Part shown: positions 24,150 to 34,689 of the stretch, piece after piece
How positions within the stretch are numbered: position 1 is the stretch's first letter
How the letters are laid out: each line of letters begins with the position of its first letter
From: Salticus scenicus
Taxonomy: Eukaryota > Arthropoda > Arachnida > Araneae > Salticidae
Assembly: GCA_963930645.1 (NCBI GenBank)
Contig: OZ005652.1
Location: 270,911,189 to 270,975,188, forward strand
DNA length: 64,000 bases
Direction: 5' to 3'
Translations under genes and position numbers: made by a program
Notes under the pieces: generated by a model
Database searches by the model: none
Seen by the model: only the letters and a program-made list of their open reading frames with translations
What the model was told of the DNA's origin: nothing

Positions 24150-24470
24150 AGAAGGAGTGTATTGCATCCAGCCTTACTTAAATGGCTTAAAACGGGTTTT
24201 GTGGTCAATTTTCAATTCCTCATGAATGTCACGACTATTGTATGCAGATTATGCTTAACACGTTCCATGATTTCATAGACTTTTTCAAACACGGGCTGGC
24301 AAGAGCGAGGTGCATCACTGACATCGAAATTTCGAGAAATGAAAGCAACTGAATTACACTCGGGCAGTTATTTCTGATACAGCATCAACACCATAAACTA
24401 CAAAAATACTTTTGGCTGTTTGCGTTGCATTCCTCCCTTTTAGGAAAAACAAAATTCGAAACGTATCGAA
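24150..24470 (-). pseudogene. mariner transposase relic, N-terminal DNA-binding part
   Basis: On the minus strand the translation runs 'NATQTAKSIFVVYGVDAV', then in a second frame 'FDVSDAPRSCQPVFEKVYEI', then 'HEELKIDHKT' and 'LSHLSKAG'. This is the usual order of the two helix-turn-helix motifs of irritans/mellifera-type mariners, with two or more frameshifts. The catalytic half is absent. The region just beyond (to about 24600) may be the mariner 5' leader, but the terminal repeat was not confirmed. Confidence 0.7.
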
Positions 24471-24609
24471 TTTCCTCCTTATTTATACTAATATTTTTAT
24501 CTGTATAAATATTAACGCGAATGACAAGTTACGACACTTTCTTCACAAAAGTGTCCTTTAAATTGTCACCTTTCAAATGTGTCTAAGTATGCGCCGATTA
24601 CATTAGTTT

Positions 24610-26130
24610 TGTCCGATATATACCGCCGAGGTCTATGTAGTGCCGAAAATCGGCAAAAATATTCCCCCCCCCCCCACTTTGTATATAATGTATTTATTAT
24701 TATTATGCTATCCATTATACACAAAGTTTTTACAAACTTTTGATTTTCTTTTTGAAATTACATATTGTCTATTAACGAATATTTATCATGGTAAAAATAT
24801 TTTCATTTTTAAAGCGTATGAAATTTAAAATAAATTAATAATTATTTTAATTGTAATATTCCAATTTTTTTTTTTTTTTTTTTTTTTTTTTACGAGTTGT
24901 TTACATCAAAACAAAAAACTATTTTTGTAAAATGTTTTCAAAAGCGAATTGATAATTTTATAATAATAATATAAAACAAATTTACTCATTTATCAGAATA
25001 AATTATCTTAAAATATTGTTACCGCCGTGCAAACTCATTTTATTCTTATCTTATCACAGTGTCATTAGAGACAAAATATTTTTCCTTGTATATGCTAGAA
25101 AGTACATTTTCCATTTTTATTTTCCTATTTTGTAAGCTTCATTAATCATTGTTTAAATTTTCAAAGCTTTCATCACCAAAACATTTTTATAGGCTTTAGG
25201 ACTTTCTTTTTTCTAAAAATATTTGAAACATAATATATTGCACGTCAAATTCTCGCATCAATATTAAAATTCTTTAAACCTCGTGTCTTGCGGGTCAAAT
25301 ATCAGATACATTATTAAATTTTACCCTCCGTGTATAATATACTGTAAAAATACATTTTCTTTGTAAACAACAAAGCAAAAAATAAATAAATAAAAAAAAT
25401 AGTGTGCAACTTAAAATTTTTAAAGTAGAATTTCCTAAAACGATATGGGAAAAACAAAATAAAATAAAGCAAAATATTCACATATAATGTATTCCTTTGT
25501 CTAGAATATAACATTAAAAACACACAAAATACATTTTTTAATATGAAGATTAATTTCCCTTCCATGCTAAATACTAAGATAAAACTAATGACAACAAATT
25601 ACAGCAATTTACACGCTTACTAAAAAAAGGTATCAACATTTATTTTTTGTAGTGGTTGTCACCTCGTGAACAAATTAATATTTATTTACGTACAATTTTC
25701 TACAGAAATTATAATTTTATTTAACTTAAAAATCTATCATCGTGTCATTGCAATGAAATTGTGAAAACTATTGTACATATGCCGTCTATAGACAATAATA
25801 TATCAAAACTATTTTTGTAATCTTCTTAAGCACACTACTTGAAATAATTTTCCTTCAGAGTGAAGTTTTTAAAAATTAATTTTGATAAAGTAAGAAAAAA
25901 AAGGTAAATTATCGAGATGCAGGGAGAAAATGACAGAAATCCCATTATCATAGTGTGACGTTCATTTATGCTGCAACATTCATGACCGTTCATTTTTCTT
26001 AAGCTTAAACGAAAATGTATATATTTTGAAATACGAATATTTATTAAAATATAAACAAAACTATATCAGAAATCAAACTTTTAAAGTAGTATTCTGCTAA
26101 AATTGACGTATTTCTTCTTCGACCACATTT
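24610..26130. other. AT-rich stretch with no recognisable gene
   Basis: A C-run lies near 24663 and a 28-base T run near 24867. The 83-codon minus-strand frame at 25314-25565 is a low-complexity Phe/Leu/Tyr translation of A-rich DNA. Confidence 0.5.
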
Positions 26131-26139
26131 CATGAAACC

Positions 26140-26307
26140 ATGAAAGCCTCTGCACAAGCGCTAATTCAACGAGTCCACTGTTAAAATAGGGGTGACAGTC
26201 ATCCGGCTCATAGAAAATGAATGATAACAGAGCTCGAACTATTGGATGTTTTCCAAATCACAACCTGCTGGCCAAGCTGGCATCTCTCCAACATTTTGGA
26301 CGCGTCG
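26140..26307 (-). repeat. Interspersed repeat X, copy 2, first part
   Basis: Minus-strand counterpart of 5990-6190, interrupted at 26307/28923 by the Transib element and resumed at 28928-28965. Joining the two flanks and removing one CGTCG gives a collinear match to copy 1. Confidence 0.75.
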
Positions 26308-26343
26308 CACAGTGGGGTATTTGACGAATCTGGCTGGCCAAAA
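26308..26343 (+). repeat. Transib left terminal inverted repeat
   Basis: Heptamer CACAGTG, then exactly 23 bases, then CCAAAAGTC. This has the layout of a 23-type V(D)J recombination signal. It is identical to the right end over 36 bases. Confidence 0.9.
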
Positions 26344-27479
26344 GTCGATTTCAAAATTACAACGCAGGTGTACAAATATGGGTGTGTGATGAAGATAAAT
26401 AAATGGGGAATCGTATGATACCACGTTTTTCTCGTATAAACAAACTGGGAATTCTCGGTATCAGTTGAAATTCGAATGTTTCGTTCAGCAGAGTTTTGCT
26501 CATTAGTTGCCAACTTCAGCGTTTCCTTTTTGAATGCGGATTATTTTTATTTGGGAATTGTATGAAATTTAATTGCTATGGAAAGGGACGAGGCAGATAA
26601 GTGTGTAAAGGTTTTTATTATTTTAGTTGAGGAAAAAATATATTTTATACTTGTAAAGGAAATTTAAAATAATGCATTTTTTCTCTCTTACTTTTATACT
26701 AAATTTTAAAAATTCGAATCATTTAGTTATATTTCCCTGCCTTTCCCTGCAATGATTCTTCTTCTAGAAATAAATATAGACTTTTATCTTGTTATTTATG
26801 TAAAAACTAGTTCCGCATTCTTCCGCTTTTTAAAATAAAGGCTGTTCAAAAAATGTAGGTCTAAATTTTTTTCAATGCATTTCAAGTGGCTAGTTATACA
26901 GCTTCGAAATTTTTACATTATATAAACTTTACTGCAAAACAAATTGTTGGAGATATTAATAAAGTGATCACATGTGTATATTTTTCAACCATTTTCATTT
27001 GAATAAAGTAAAGTATTATTTGTTTTAAAGCTAAATTAAATTAATGCATTTATTAAATTTAGATTTTGCTTTTGTATTTTCCAAAAGTTCGGAATAATTA
27101 ATTGTATTTCTTAAAAAATATTTTTCTATTGAGTAGAAACACCTTTTTTAATGTTCAAACTGGCGCAACTATTAGAAAAAAGAACAATAAAAAAATTGCC
27201 GATCACATAACATATATGTTTTATTTATTTACTTTGATTGGATTACGTCTTTATTTTGATCTAGGACTATTAAATGCCAAAATAATTACTCACAGAGAAT
27301 GATTTCACATTACTCTGTGGTAAAGTGCATCGAATAGAAAAAAAAATTAAGATATCTTGAAAATTACTTTTTTCAAATCATTATTTTTTAAGATGAAATA
27401 AGAATATCAAAGTTTCTCACGTTTTAAATTTAAAATGAAGAACAGGTGAATAAATGTCCAATATTAAGAAGATATATTT

Positions 27480-27988
27480 ATTGAAAAGAATAAGAATTGG
27501 ATAGGAGATTTGAAATTTGAAGATGTGTAAACCATTCTGAGAAACCAGTAAGAGACTTCTGTGAATGAAGTGAAAGATCTAAACAAGAAAAGCTGAAACC
27601 CTACGTAACTCCACAGATGTTAAAGTGCTCCCACATCCTAAACTAAGTCGGAAACTTCTGGAAAAAGATGTGCTGTTTTCATACTAAAAGAAGTTAGTTT
27701 TACTCCAAAATGAGCAAAAAGAAAAAATTGTCAAAACACATGTAAATACGTACACAAATATCACAATTGCAAGCCATAGGCTAATTTTTCAAGAAACCAA
27801 TACCATAGGTGGCAACTCTCCTATTTTTAAGAGAGAGTTCATACAAGAAAGATTTTATAAACGTTTTCAGATTATGCAATCACCGAAAATATGCTTAAAA
27901 GATTCCTTTATAAAAATATTGGTGACAAATCTGATTTAAAAATTAAAAAGTTTGGCAGCTATGCAATACAAAATCATAAGAAGTACTC

Positions 27989-28021
<33 letters not shown>

Positions 28022-28660
28022 TTTATGTATCGTGTTGCAGCCTGTGAAAATGGTCTGTTATCCTGAAAAGAAAAGTGTTTCATAATAAAAGAAACTTGTG
28101 CTGATATTGATATAAAGGATTTACTTCAGTTTACAGCGTCATGATTACTCGAAGTGGCCACATAGTTCACGTGAAAAAAATTGCCGAATATCCAGAGAAA
28201 ACAACAGAACTCTGTTAGGAATATCCTTGGTATCTTATCCAATATTGCCCACAATGCACAAAATAATACACACCCCACTGTAATTCAGCAAGTTATATTA
28301 CCAATTAGTCAATTGTTTGAAGAAAGAGCTGAAGCACGCAATATTTATTTTCGCTTATTTCGAAAAAACTTTGAACAAAAAATTTTAAGACTTTCTTGTA
28401 ATCGTCATGTTCTTAATAGGTTACGTTTGGGAGTGTTAACTGGAATGAGATCCACAATACAAAAAAAATCAAAAAAAAAAAAAAAAAAAAAAAGCTCCAG
28501 AGAGTTATTACCGATTGAATCTTCTACAAGCATTTATGACATGCAGAATTCCAATTACAAAGAATCAGATGATAGATCTTTAATATGCAGTGTTGATGAA
28601 ATTTTTCCTTACTTATTTATTAATTGTATGAATAATTATTTTCATTATTACCATTTTTAA
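27480..28660 (+). pseudogene. Transib transposase (RAG1-like) pseudogene
   Basis: The best-preserved part is near the C-terminus. 'ILPTMHKIIH' (about 28240) is the conserved PTMHK segment. After a frameshift, 'LPISQLFEERAEARN' and 'FRLFRKNFEQK' (28300-28380) correspond to the strongly conserved LLPIxQLSEEAxEARNKxFRxFRE block of Transib and RAG1-like recombinases. The block contains the last acidic residue region of the catalytic core. A 'VLNRLRLGV' piece follows. Upstream coding-like segments (27500-28080) are shredded by stops and by a poly-A expansion. The catalytic Asp residues could not be placed with confidence. Not functional. Confidence 0.75.
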
Positions 28661-28886
28661 AAGAATATTTTTATTTCTTATATGCTCCTATTTATGATAT
28701 CTTAAATAATATGTACTATTTGATTTTATATTATATTTATTACTTTAGAGTATTTATTGTTTTACAATAAAAAAACACTCCAAAAAATGTTTTTTTTTTT
28801 TTTTGAATAAAAATATTAATATGCATCAAAAATAATAATTTCGTGACTAAAGAATTGATTGAAATTGGTTTTTAACAAAAAAATAA

Positions 28887-28922
28887 TTTTGGCCAGCCAG
28901 ATTCGTCAAATACCCCACTGTG
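28887..28922 (-). repeat. Transib right terminal inverted repeat
   Basis: On the minus strand it reads the same 36 bases as the left end. The sequence after the 23-base spacer is CCAAAATTA. Confidence 0.9.
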
Positions 28923-28927
28923 CGTCG

Positions 28928-28965
28928 TCGCTGGTAGTTTTAGGAAACGTGGCTGCATTGTATAT
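28928..28965 (-). repeat. Interspersed repeat X, copy 2, second part
   Basis: On the minus strand GCAGCCACGTTTCCTAAAAC matches GCAGCCACATATCCTAAAAG at 5957 in copy 1. Confidence 0.7.
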
Positions 28966-28969
28966 ACTT

Positions 28970-29330
28970 ATATATATATTTTGTATTAAAGTTGAATTGC
29001 TTATAGCATAACAAGAGAAATATTTATTATACATATAGTTTTAAAACATAGCTGCCAAACTTTCGAAATTTTAAATCAGATTTATCACCACTATATTTAA
29101 AAAGAAATACGTCATGTATAATTTCGCCGATTAAATGATAGAGACTCAGAAAAACATTCTGATACGAAATCTTCTTTGAAAAATGATAGAGTTGGTAGAT
29201 ATGTTTATAAGCATTTTATTTAATTAGTGGTATATGCAACGATCAGGAAAAAACTGAAAATTGCCATTAAAATTTTTAGAAACTTTAGTGAGGGTGTGAT
29301 TGTGAATTGTAGGTTAATGCTAACAGTCTA
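28970..29330. other. AT-rich spacer
   Basis: Nothing recognisable beyond a short TA tract. Confidence 0.5.
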
Positions 29331-29339
29331 TACGAAGAC

Positions 29340-29560
29340 AACGGAGACACGAAGGACCCAGTCAGGTGTGGAGTGACCAAAATTCGGGTGGGTTTTTAAA
29401 GAGTCCTAGCCCGTATCTATGCATGATTCAGCAAGAATCACGCAAAACTTTGAACGACTGAAAGCCGATCGTGACCTAGGATTGAACCGAGCACTTTCTG
29501 TCTAACAGTTTCGCTCGCAGTTACAAAGTCAGGTTGTAGACACATTACCTTGTTCGGTAC
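29340..29560 (-). mobile_element. tRNA-derived SINE (probable)
   Basis: On the minus strand a polymerase-III-like promoter is visible. 'GAGCGAAACTGTTAGA' (about 29501-29516) resembles a tRNA A-box region. About 15-20 bases further on, GGTTCAATCC (29479-29488) is an almost perfect B box. A non-tRNA body follows, with the palindrome GATTCTTGCTGAATC. The block is more GC-rich than its surroundings. The 3' tail and target duplication were not resolved, so the boundaries are approximate. A decayed tRNA pseudogene is the alternative. Confidence 0.6.
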
Positions 29561-29564
29561 TTTT

Positions 29565-30357
29565 TCGTTAGACAGCAATTCGGCGAATTTGGCAACACAT
29601 AGACGTGGCTTTCATTTCAGATTTATCTTTATAACGCGAAAACAAATAAATGAAATATTTGTATATTGATTTTTCAATACGGTTTGCTTTTTAATCTCGG
29701 CTTTTGTTTATATGTAATTATAAATAAGATAAAGGCAATACTTGTGAATTTATTTGGGTTTTTTTTAATTATTTATATTGTTAAGTTATATATTACATAA
29801 ATATAAAATTATAATTATAATTGTTTTTTATTGTTACATGTAATTTTGTTAAATGTTTTAAGTATGATTGATAGGTTAAATTCGAAGCTGATAAAGAAGC
29901 CTGGCAAATTACCAAATGAATGTTTTGATGCGGAATATGGGAAAAATGGTATATAAATGGCTATTAGCTCCTGCATAAGGACAAAAAAAAATAATTCCAG
30001 AAGTATACGGGCGTAATTCTTTTAAGAACACATTAACATCCTTATATTGCAAAAAACGTAAAGAAATACGCTTTCGAATACGCATGTCTTATACAGAAAA
30101 TGGTATCATAAGCAATACATTTTGTGCAGGCTCACACAAAGAATTTAGATAAAGTTATTAATAGAAATGCATCTTTAGTTGTGTAAAGCAGTACTTTTCT
30201 ATACCATATTTAAGGTTCTGTATGGTGTATACATACTATATAGGCAATGTATAAGGCTATTTAAAAGTAGCCGAATTCTCTGCTTTTTATTTCATGTAAT
30301 TTATCGGAAAGCTCTTGAAATTATGTAGCATGTATAAACATAGAAGTTTACACCTTA
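29565..30357. other. AT-rich spacer
   Basis: No gene or repeat end was recognised. Confidence 0.5.
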
Positions 30358-30363
30358 TATAAT

Positions 30364-30394
30364 TGAGGAGCAAACATTCAAACCGTGTTTTCTC
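30364..30394 (+). repeat. Left terminal inverted repeat of the FSDGC element
   Basis: 31 bases, identical in inverted orientation to 32918-32948. Confidence 0.93.
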
Positions 30395-30529
30395 AAAAAA
30401 AAAAAAAAAAAAAAAAAATGAGTTAGTGATTTTTTTGTGAACTCAACATTAAATATCACAAAATTATACTATTATTTTAAACCAAAAATTTTTTTTATCA
30501 CATTATAAACGCTCTTAGAAAGTTGGGGT

Positions 30530-30590
30530 TTCAATCAAACAGTGTTTCCTCCAGAGCCTGTTTTCAGTGAAACTGTGATTTCTCCTGCCG
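30530..30590 (+). repeat. Subterminal repeat boxes, left
   Basis: Two degenerate copies of the inner part of the terminal repeat in the same orientation: CAATCAAACAGTGTTTCCTCC (read as CAATCAAACAG plus TGTTTCCTCC) and GTGAAACTGTGATTTCTCC. They are possible transposase-binding sites. Confidence 0.6.
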
Positions 30591-30695
30591 ACCAGTCAGG
30601 ACTGTTCTTTCTGGTCGCGTGACTCGTACATGTGCCAGCTTTTTATGTTTGTTTATTTCGTTAGCTCTATCTTGTTTTCTTCCTTTAAGAGGAGT

Positions 30696-30731
<36 letters not shown>

Positions 30732-30733
<2 letters not shown>

Positions 30734-32446
30734 GGAAGAATTAATAAGTGGTGTATTAGTGAGTACTTCTAATTATGGAACTAGAAAAAGACAGAGAATT
30801 GGTGGGAAAAGAAAAGAAGCGAAAAAGAAACGATGTTCAGCATCTTCAGATAACGTTTATACTCCATGCAAACATTCTAGTTATACTTTTTCTGCACTGA
30901 TGTTAGACCTAATGACGTTAAGAAGTTTCGAGATAGACATTACGAAATTGCGGACAAACAGCGACAAGATTCTATTATAGCCTCATTGGTTGCTACAAAA
31001 AATGTAACTCGACGTAGACCTAATAACCCAACCCAAAATAAATCGCAATCATCTGGCTCACAGCATGCATTTTCTGCTTCTTATTTTATTACTAGTAGCA
31101 GTGGTAGGAGAATTCTTGTGTGTAAAAACAATTTCATGGCTATAACTAAAATAGGTCGTACAAGGCTAGCCAACATTGTTACTAAAGTACATGCTGGTGA
31201 ACCTATTGAGGAAAAGAGAGGAGGCGATAGAAAAAGCCACTTAAGCATTAATAAAAAAACAAGGTAAGAGAATTCATCTCAAACTTAAAGGCATCAGAAA
31301 GTCATTATGGAAGACAAAAATTGAAGCGGTTTTACTTGCACTGTACATTAAGTATAAGGAAGTTGCATGAAGTTTACAACAAGAACTGCCACGACGACCT
31401 GGACAAAGTTAATTTGGCTATGTTCAGAAGAATATTCATAAATGAATTTAATATAGGCTTTATGTATCCTTCTAGTGATGTTTGCAGCACGTGTTCTTTA
31501 CTTGACCAAAAAATAAAGTCCTGTCTTGCAGGGTCTACAGAAAAAGTTGATCATATGACTTACAAAAGAATTCATATACTAAGAGCCAATGCATTTTATT
31601 CCATTATGAAAGGAAATACAGATGAATCAGTCGTTAGTTTATGTTTTGATTTACAACAGATTCAACAGCTGCCAAAAACAAATATTCAAGATGCCTATTA
31701 CTTAAGGCAATTCAACTTTTACAGCTTATGCATAATGAGTTTGGATGGTCTAAATGCAACATTTTATACTTGGTCTGAGGAGTTAGCAGGCAAAGGCAGC
31801 CTGAAATATCGTCGGCTTTATATTGTCACCTAAACAAAATAGACCTTGAAGGTAAAATATCTTTGCGGCTCTTTAGTGATGGGTGTATTGCTCAAAATAA
31901 GAATAACATAATTCTTCAAATGCTTTTGCACTTTTTGTACACTACAACGTCAAGCATTGAAAATAGAGTATTGTACTTTACTGTCAGAGGACATAGTTTC
32001 CTTCCAGCAGATCGTATATTCGGTCGTGTTGAGAAGATCCTCAGAAAAAATGTAACAATAACATCTAAGGAACAATACTATGAACTGTATCAGAAAGTTG
32101 GTGATGTAAAAATATTGGGTATTGATTGGAAACTTTATAATACGAAATCACTTAATGCTTATTTCAAATATTCACCATACATATCAGAACTGAAAGGAAT
32201 AGTTTTAGAAAAAAATAGAGAAAATGTGATGGTCAAAGGATTCAAAAACTATAAATTCGAAGATATAAAGAAACAATCTGGAGCAAAACTTTTTAGGAAG
32301 GGGATTAATACTGCTATTGTACGAAATGTTGTCTTACAATGTCTTCCTCTGAGTCATGGAATATTTTTGAAAAGAAAAATGACGTAGACAAACTTTTAAA
32401 ATTGATGTATGGTGAAAAGTGGAAAAATCAGCTTGATTTTAAATGA
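30732..32446 (+). pseudogene. Broken gene of an unassigned arthropod protein family, putative DDE/RNase H-like transposase
   Basis: Four successive frames (30732-30900, then to 31263, 31264-31830, 31810-32340, and finally to a TGA at 32444-32446) join into one protein-like reading of about 560 residues. Frameshifts occur near 30900, 31262, 31815 and 32345. Visible in order: a basic N-terminus; a 'KSHYGR' segment; a zinc-binding-like 'VCSTCSLLDQKIKSC'; 'CFDLQQIQ'; 'WSEELAGKGS'; 'LRLFSDGCIAQNKNN'; and 'GHSFLPADRIFGRVEK'. These motifs recur in large, unnamed protein families of aphids, spiders and other arthropods (the DUF7869 type, as I recall it). The Asp of FDLQ, the Asp of FSDGC and the acidic pair of DRIFGRVEK are plausible catalytic residues. 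I infer a transposase from its position inside a TIR/TSD unit; the function of the family is not established to my knowledge. Confidence 0.7.
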
Positions 32447-32689
32447 TATAAAGATATCATTACTAATAACTTTCATGTAGAAAATCAAGAAACAGAGGAA
32501 GCATGAAATTGCTTATGTGAAGATATTGGTTTAAAAATTTAAATTTCAAATTAAATTAAAAATTTTAGTTCTTCCGTATAATTTGTTCTATTAATTAGTC
32601 TGTTCTATTAATTAGCTTTATTTCATTAAAAATGTTATTTCATCAATATACGAGTTTCATACTTTTTCATTCAAAAAATGTTTTGTCCA

Positions 32690-32755
32690 CATCGGAAACA
32701 TTCAAAACAAGTTTTCTCCTCTGTGTTTCGGTCAAAACATGCTTTCTCCAAATTT
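32690..32755 (+). repeat. Subterminal repeat boxes, right
   Basis: CATTCAAAACAAGTTTTCTCC (split here as CATTCAAAAC and AAGTTTTCTCC) and GGTCAAAACATGCTTTCTCC lie in the same orientation as the left-end boxes. Confidence 0.6.
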
Positions 32756-32917
32756 CAAATGCATTTTTATAATTAACTTTAAGTTTATTAGGTAAAGTAT
32801 GCCTACAGATCTTCCTAGTAACCAGTAATATAACTAAACAAACGACAATTAGGGTCTAAGAAGGGTTATTTTTAAATTTATCAGTTTTTTGTGTTTTCTG
32901 AAAAATTGTATTCGAAG

Positions 32918-32948
32918 GAGAAAACACGGTTTGAATGTTTGCTCCTCA
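32918..32948 (-). repeat. Right terminal inverted repeat of the FSDGC element
   Basis: 31-base perfect inverted copy of the left end, followed by the TATAAT duplication. Confidence 0.93.
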
Positions 32949-33059
32949 TATAATGCATTCTTTAAATTTAAGCTTTAAAATTACCATTAGTTCTTTGCCT
33001 CAAAGCCCTTTCGATTGAGTGCTCGATCAAAAAGACTTAGAAGTAAAGGTACTAAACTA

Positions 33060-33831
33060 TGTGAGGTTGAGACGTCAGAACGTCACCAGAGTTTGTGTAA
33101 AATTAAGCTGGATCCAGCAAAGTACAAAGTTGGGACGGTTAAATCACTTCGTCGCTAGTGACTCGGCGAAAGTTGAGGTCGGGTTAGTTTTGTGTCGGCA
33201 GGGTGCTGCAACGAAGGAATTAAGCAGTGAGAGGTAGATGAATTAGAAGTGATTTTAAAAGTATTGATTGAAATGAAAAGAAACGAGGTTAGTAGGGAAA
33301 AGTATAAGATGAAGATGGTTTTAGTATATTAGAGTGGATGGTGGTGTATATTATAGTGGATGGTGGTGTATATTGTGGGAGATTGTGGTGTAGATTTTGG
33401 AGATTCTTATTTTGGCGAATATTGAGAAGTGGGGTAGTGGAGATTTAGTTGCGTGAAGATTAAGTAGTGATGAGTGTTGGTGTGCGTATCTACTAGCATT
33501 CGTAAACGTAAAGTTGGATCAGAAGGGAATCCTCTGATCCACAGTGAAGTCGCAGTAGCGGAGTATACGATTGCAACCGTCTCTACACCTTCGACTATTT
33601 GCTGAGGTGAGATATTTAAGATTATCTAATTTAATTTCTGATACATATATTTTGATAAGGTAATTAAATACGCTGACTGAGCTAGATTGATTGCCAGACC
33701 GCCCTCCCCGTTAATCTGTTCAAATAAACTCTTATTTATTGTTTAATTCAAGTCTTGTGTTCTCTTTACTTATCCATTTAGTAATCTAATTAAGTAATTA
33801 ATATGGCGTTTGCATCAACGCAAACCTCACA
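33060..33831 (+). repeat. 5' LTR of the Ty3/gypsy element
   Basis: 772 bases, TGTGAGGTT...AACCTCACA. It contains a tandem GGATGGTGGTGTATATT repeat near 33336-33374 and an AATAAA near 33724 close to its 3' end as the probable polyadenylation signal. Confidence 0.95.
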
Positions 33832-33832
33832 G

Positions 33833-33845
33833 TGGCGCCCAATTC
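33833..33845 (+). promoter_or_regulatory. Minus-strand primer binding site (Lys-tRNA type)
   Basis: TGGCGCCCAATTC starts one base after the 5' LTR. TGGCGCCCAA is the usual complement of a lysine-tRNA 3' end, as in gypsy-type elements. Confidence 0.8.
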
Positions 33846-33879
33846 AGTTCGACCCCCCCCTCCCCCGCTCGGGTTTATT

Positions 33880-34594
33880 TTACCGGCTCAAATAATGAAC
33901 TTGAATTTTTGAGGATCTTGAACAATATTTTGATGTCTGTAAAATTGATGAATCTGATAAATTTAATTTATTAAAATACTCCTTAAAAGGAGATGCTAAA
34001 ATGTGGTACGATACTGTTGCCTCTAGAGCTCTAGGCCAAAATCCTACGTATGAGGATTTGAAACTTACAATTCAGAGTTCATTCTCTTCTATTGCGGATA
34101 AAACCAGACTTCGTCAAGAACTTTATGCGACAAAAATGTCATTTTATGATAAACCTACAACATTTTTGTTACGTAAATTAGACATTATAAAGCAGCTGGA
34201 TTTAGTTGTATCTTTTGCCGCTGCAATGGAAATTATAACTCCGCTATTTACCATTCCTATTCAAGATTATCTTGATCTGAAACCTGTCACTTCTTACGAC
34301 AGCCTGTTTCAAACCTTATCTAAGTACCAAGAACGTCACCCTCCAAGGGCGGAAAATAACTTTAATCGCCAGCGGGTTAAACGAAATATGCAAAATTCTA
34401 GGCGTGAAAATTTCACCCCCTCAAAATTTCAATCGCTATCAACAGGAACGCCGCAACCAATGTGAAATAACTTTCAAAATTCTCGGAACGATCATTCTAA
34501 TCAAAATCAGTCTGAAAACTTTTCTCGAACTGATAGAAATAACAGAATTTTTTTTAACTCTCGTAATAACCAGAGTCGTCAGTTAAACGAATAA
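33880..34594 (+). pseudogene. Ty3/gypsy gag pseudogene
   Basis: The translation shows a retroviral-type capsid segment: 'ELEF', then after a one-base slip in a T run near 33910 'FEDLEQYFDVCKID', 'LLKYSLKGDAKMWYD', and a glutamine/asparagine-rich basic tail. An in-frame TGA at 34463-34465 interrupts the tail, which otherwise reads on to TAA at 34592-34594. The start codon is not evident. No CCHC zinc knuckle is seen, although Asn/Arg-rich nucleic-acid-binding tails without a knuckle occur in related elements. Confidence 0.8.
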
Positions 34595-34689
34595 GTGACT
34601 CTTGTGAGGAGGGTCAACAGCCACTGAATAACTCAACCACCTCCATATGTTTAGACACGATTTGTATCAGTCCGGTGGACCTCCCTAAT

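Larger units (their letters stand above)
26308..28922 (+). mobile_element. Transib DNA transposon, complete ends, dead
   Basis: A 2615-bp element with perfect 36-bp terminal inverted repeats starting CACAGTGGGGTATTTGACGA. It is flanked by 5-bp direct repeats CGTCG at 26303-26307 and 28923-28927. A CACWRTGG end and a 5-bp CG-rich duplication are the known signature of Transib, the superfamily from which the RAG1 recombinase derives. The carried gene (27480-28660) is a pseudogene with a RAG1/Transib-type C-terminal block. The empty site is seen in the paralogous repeat at 5940-6190. Two long A runs (27989-28017 and 28468-28493) have expanded inside it. Confidence 0.88.
30364..32948 (+). mobile_element. 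DNA transposon carrying an unassigned FSDGCxxQN-family gene
   Basis: A 2585-bp unit with perfect 31-bp terminal inverted repeats (TGAGGAGCAAACATTCAAAC and onward). It is flanked by TATAAT at 30358-30363 and again at 32949-32954, so the target duplication is 6 bp; a 7-bp reading (ATATAAT) is also possible because the next base is shared. The interior is filled by one broken gene. Direct copies of a TCAAAnnnTGTTTTCTCC-like box lie just inside both ends. The superfamily is not one I can assign: 6-bp duplications are known for IS3EU and Dada, but the protein does not look like theirs to me. Confidence 0.85.

Noticed and set aside
26821..26850. Tc1/mariner end at GGCTGTTCAAAAA
   Set aside because: No inverted partner or TA-flanked counterpart was found inside or outside the Transib element.
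29479..29520. Functional tRNA gene
   Set aside because: A good B box is present but no cloverleaf can be drawn; it is better explained as a SINE head.
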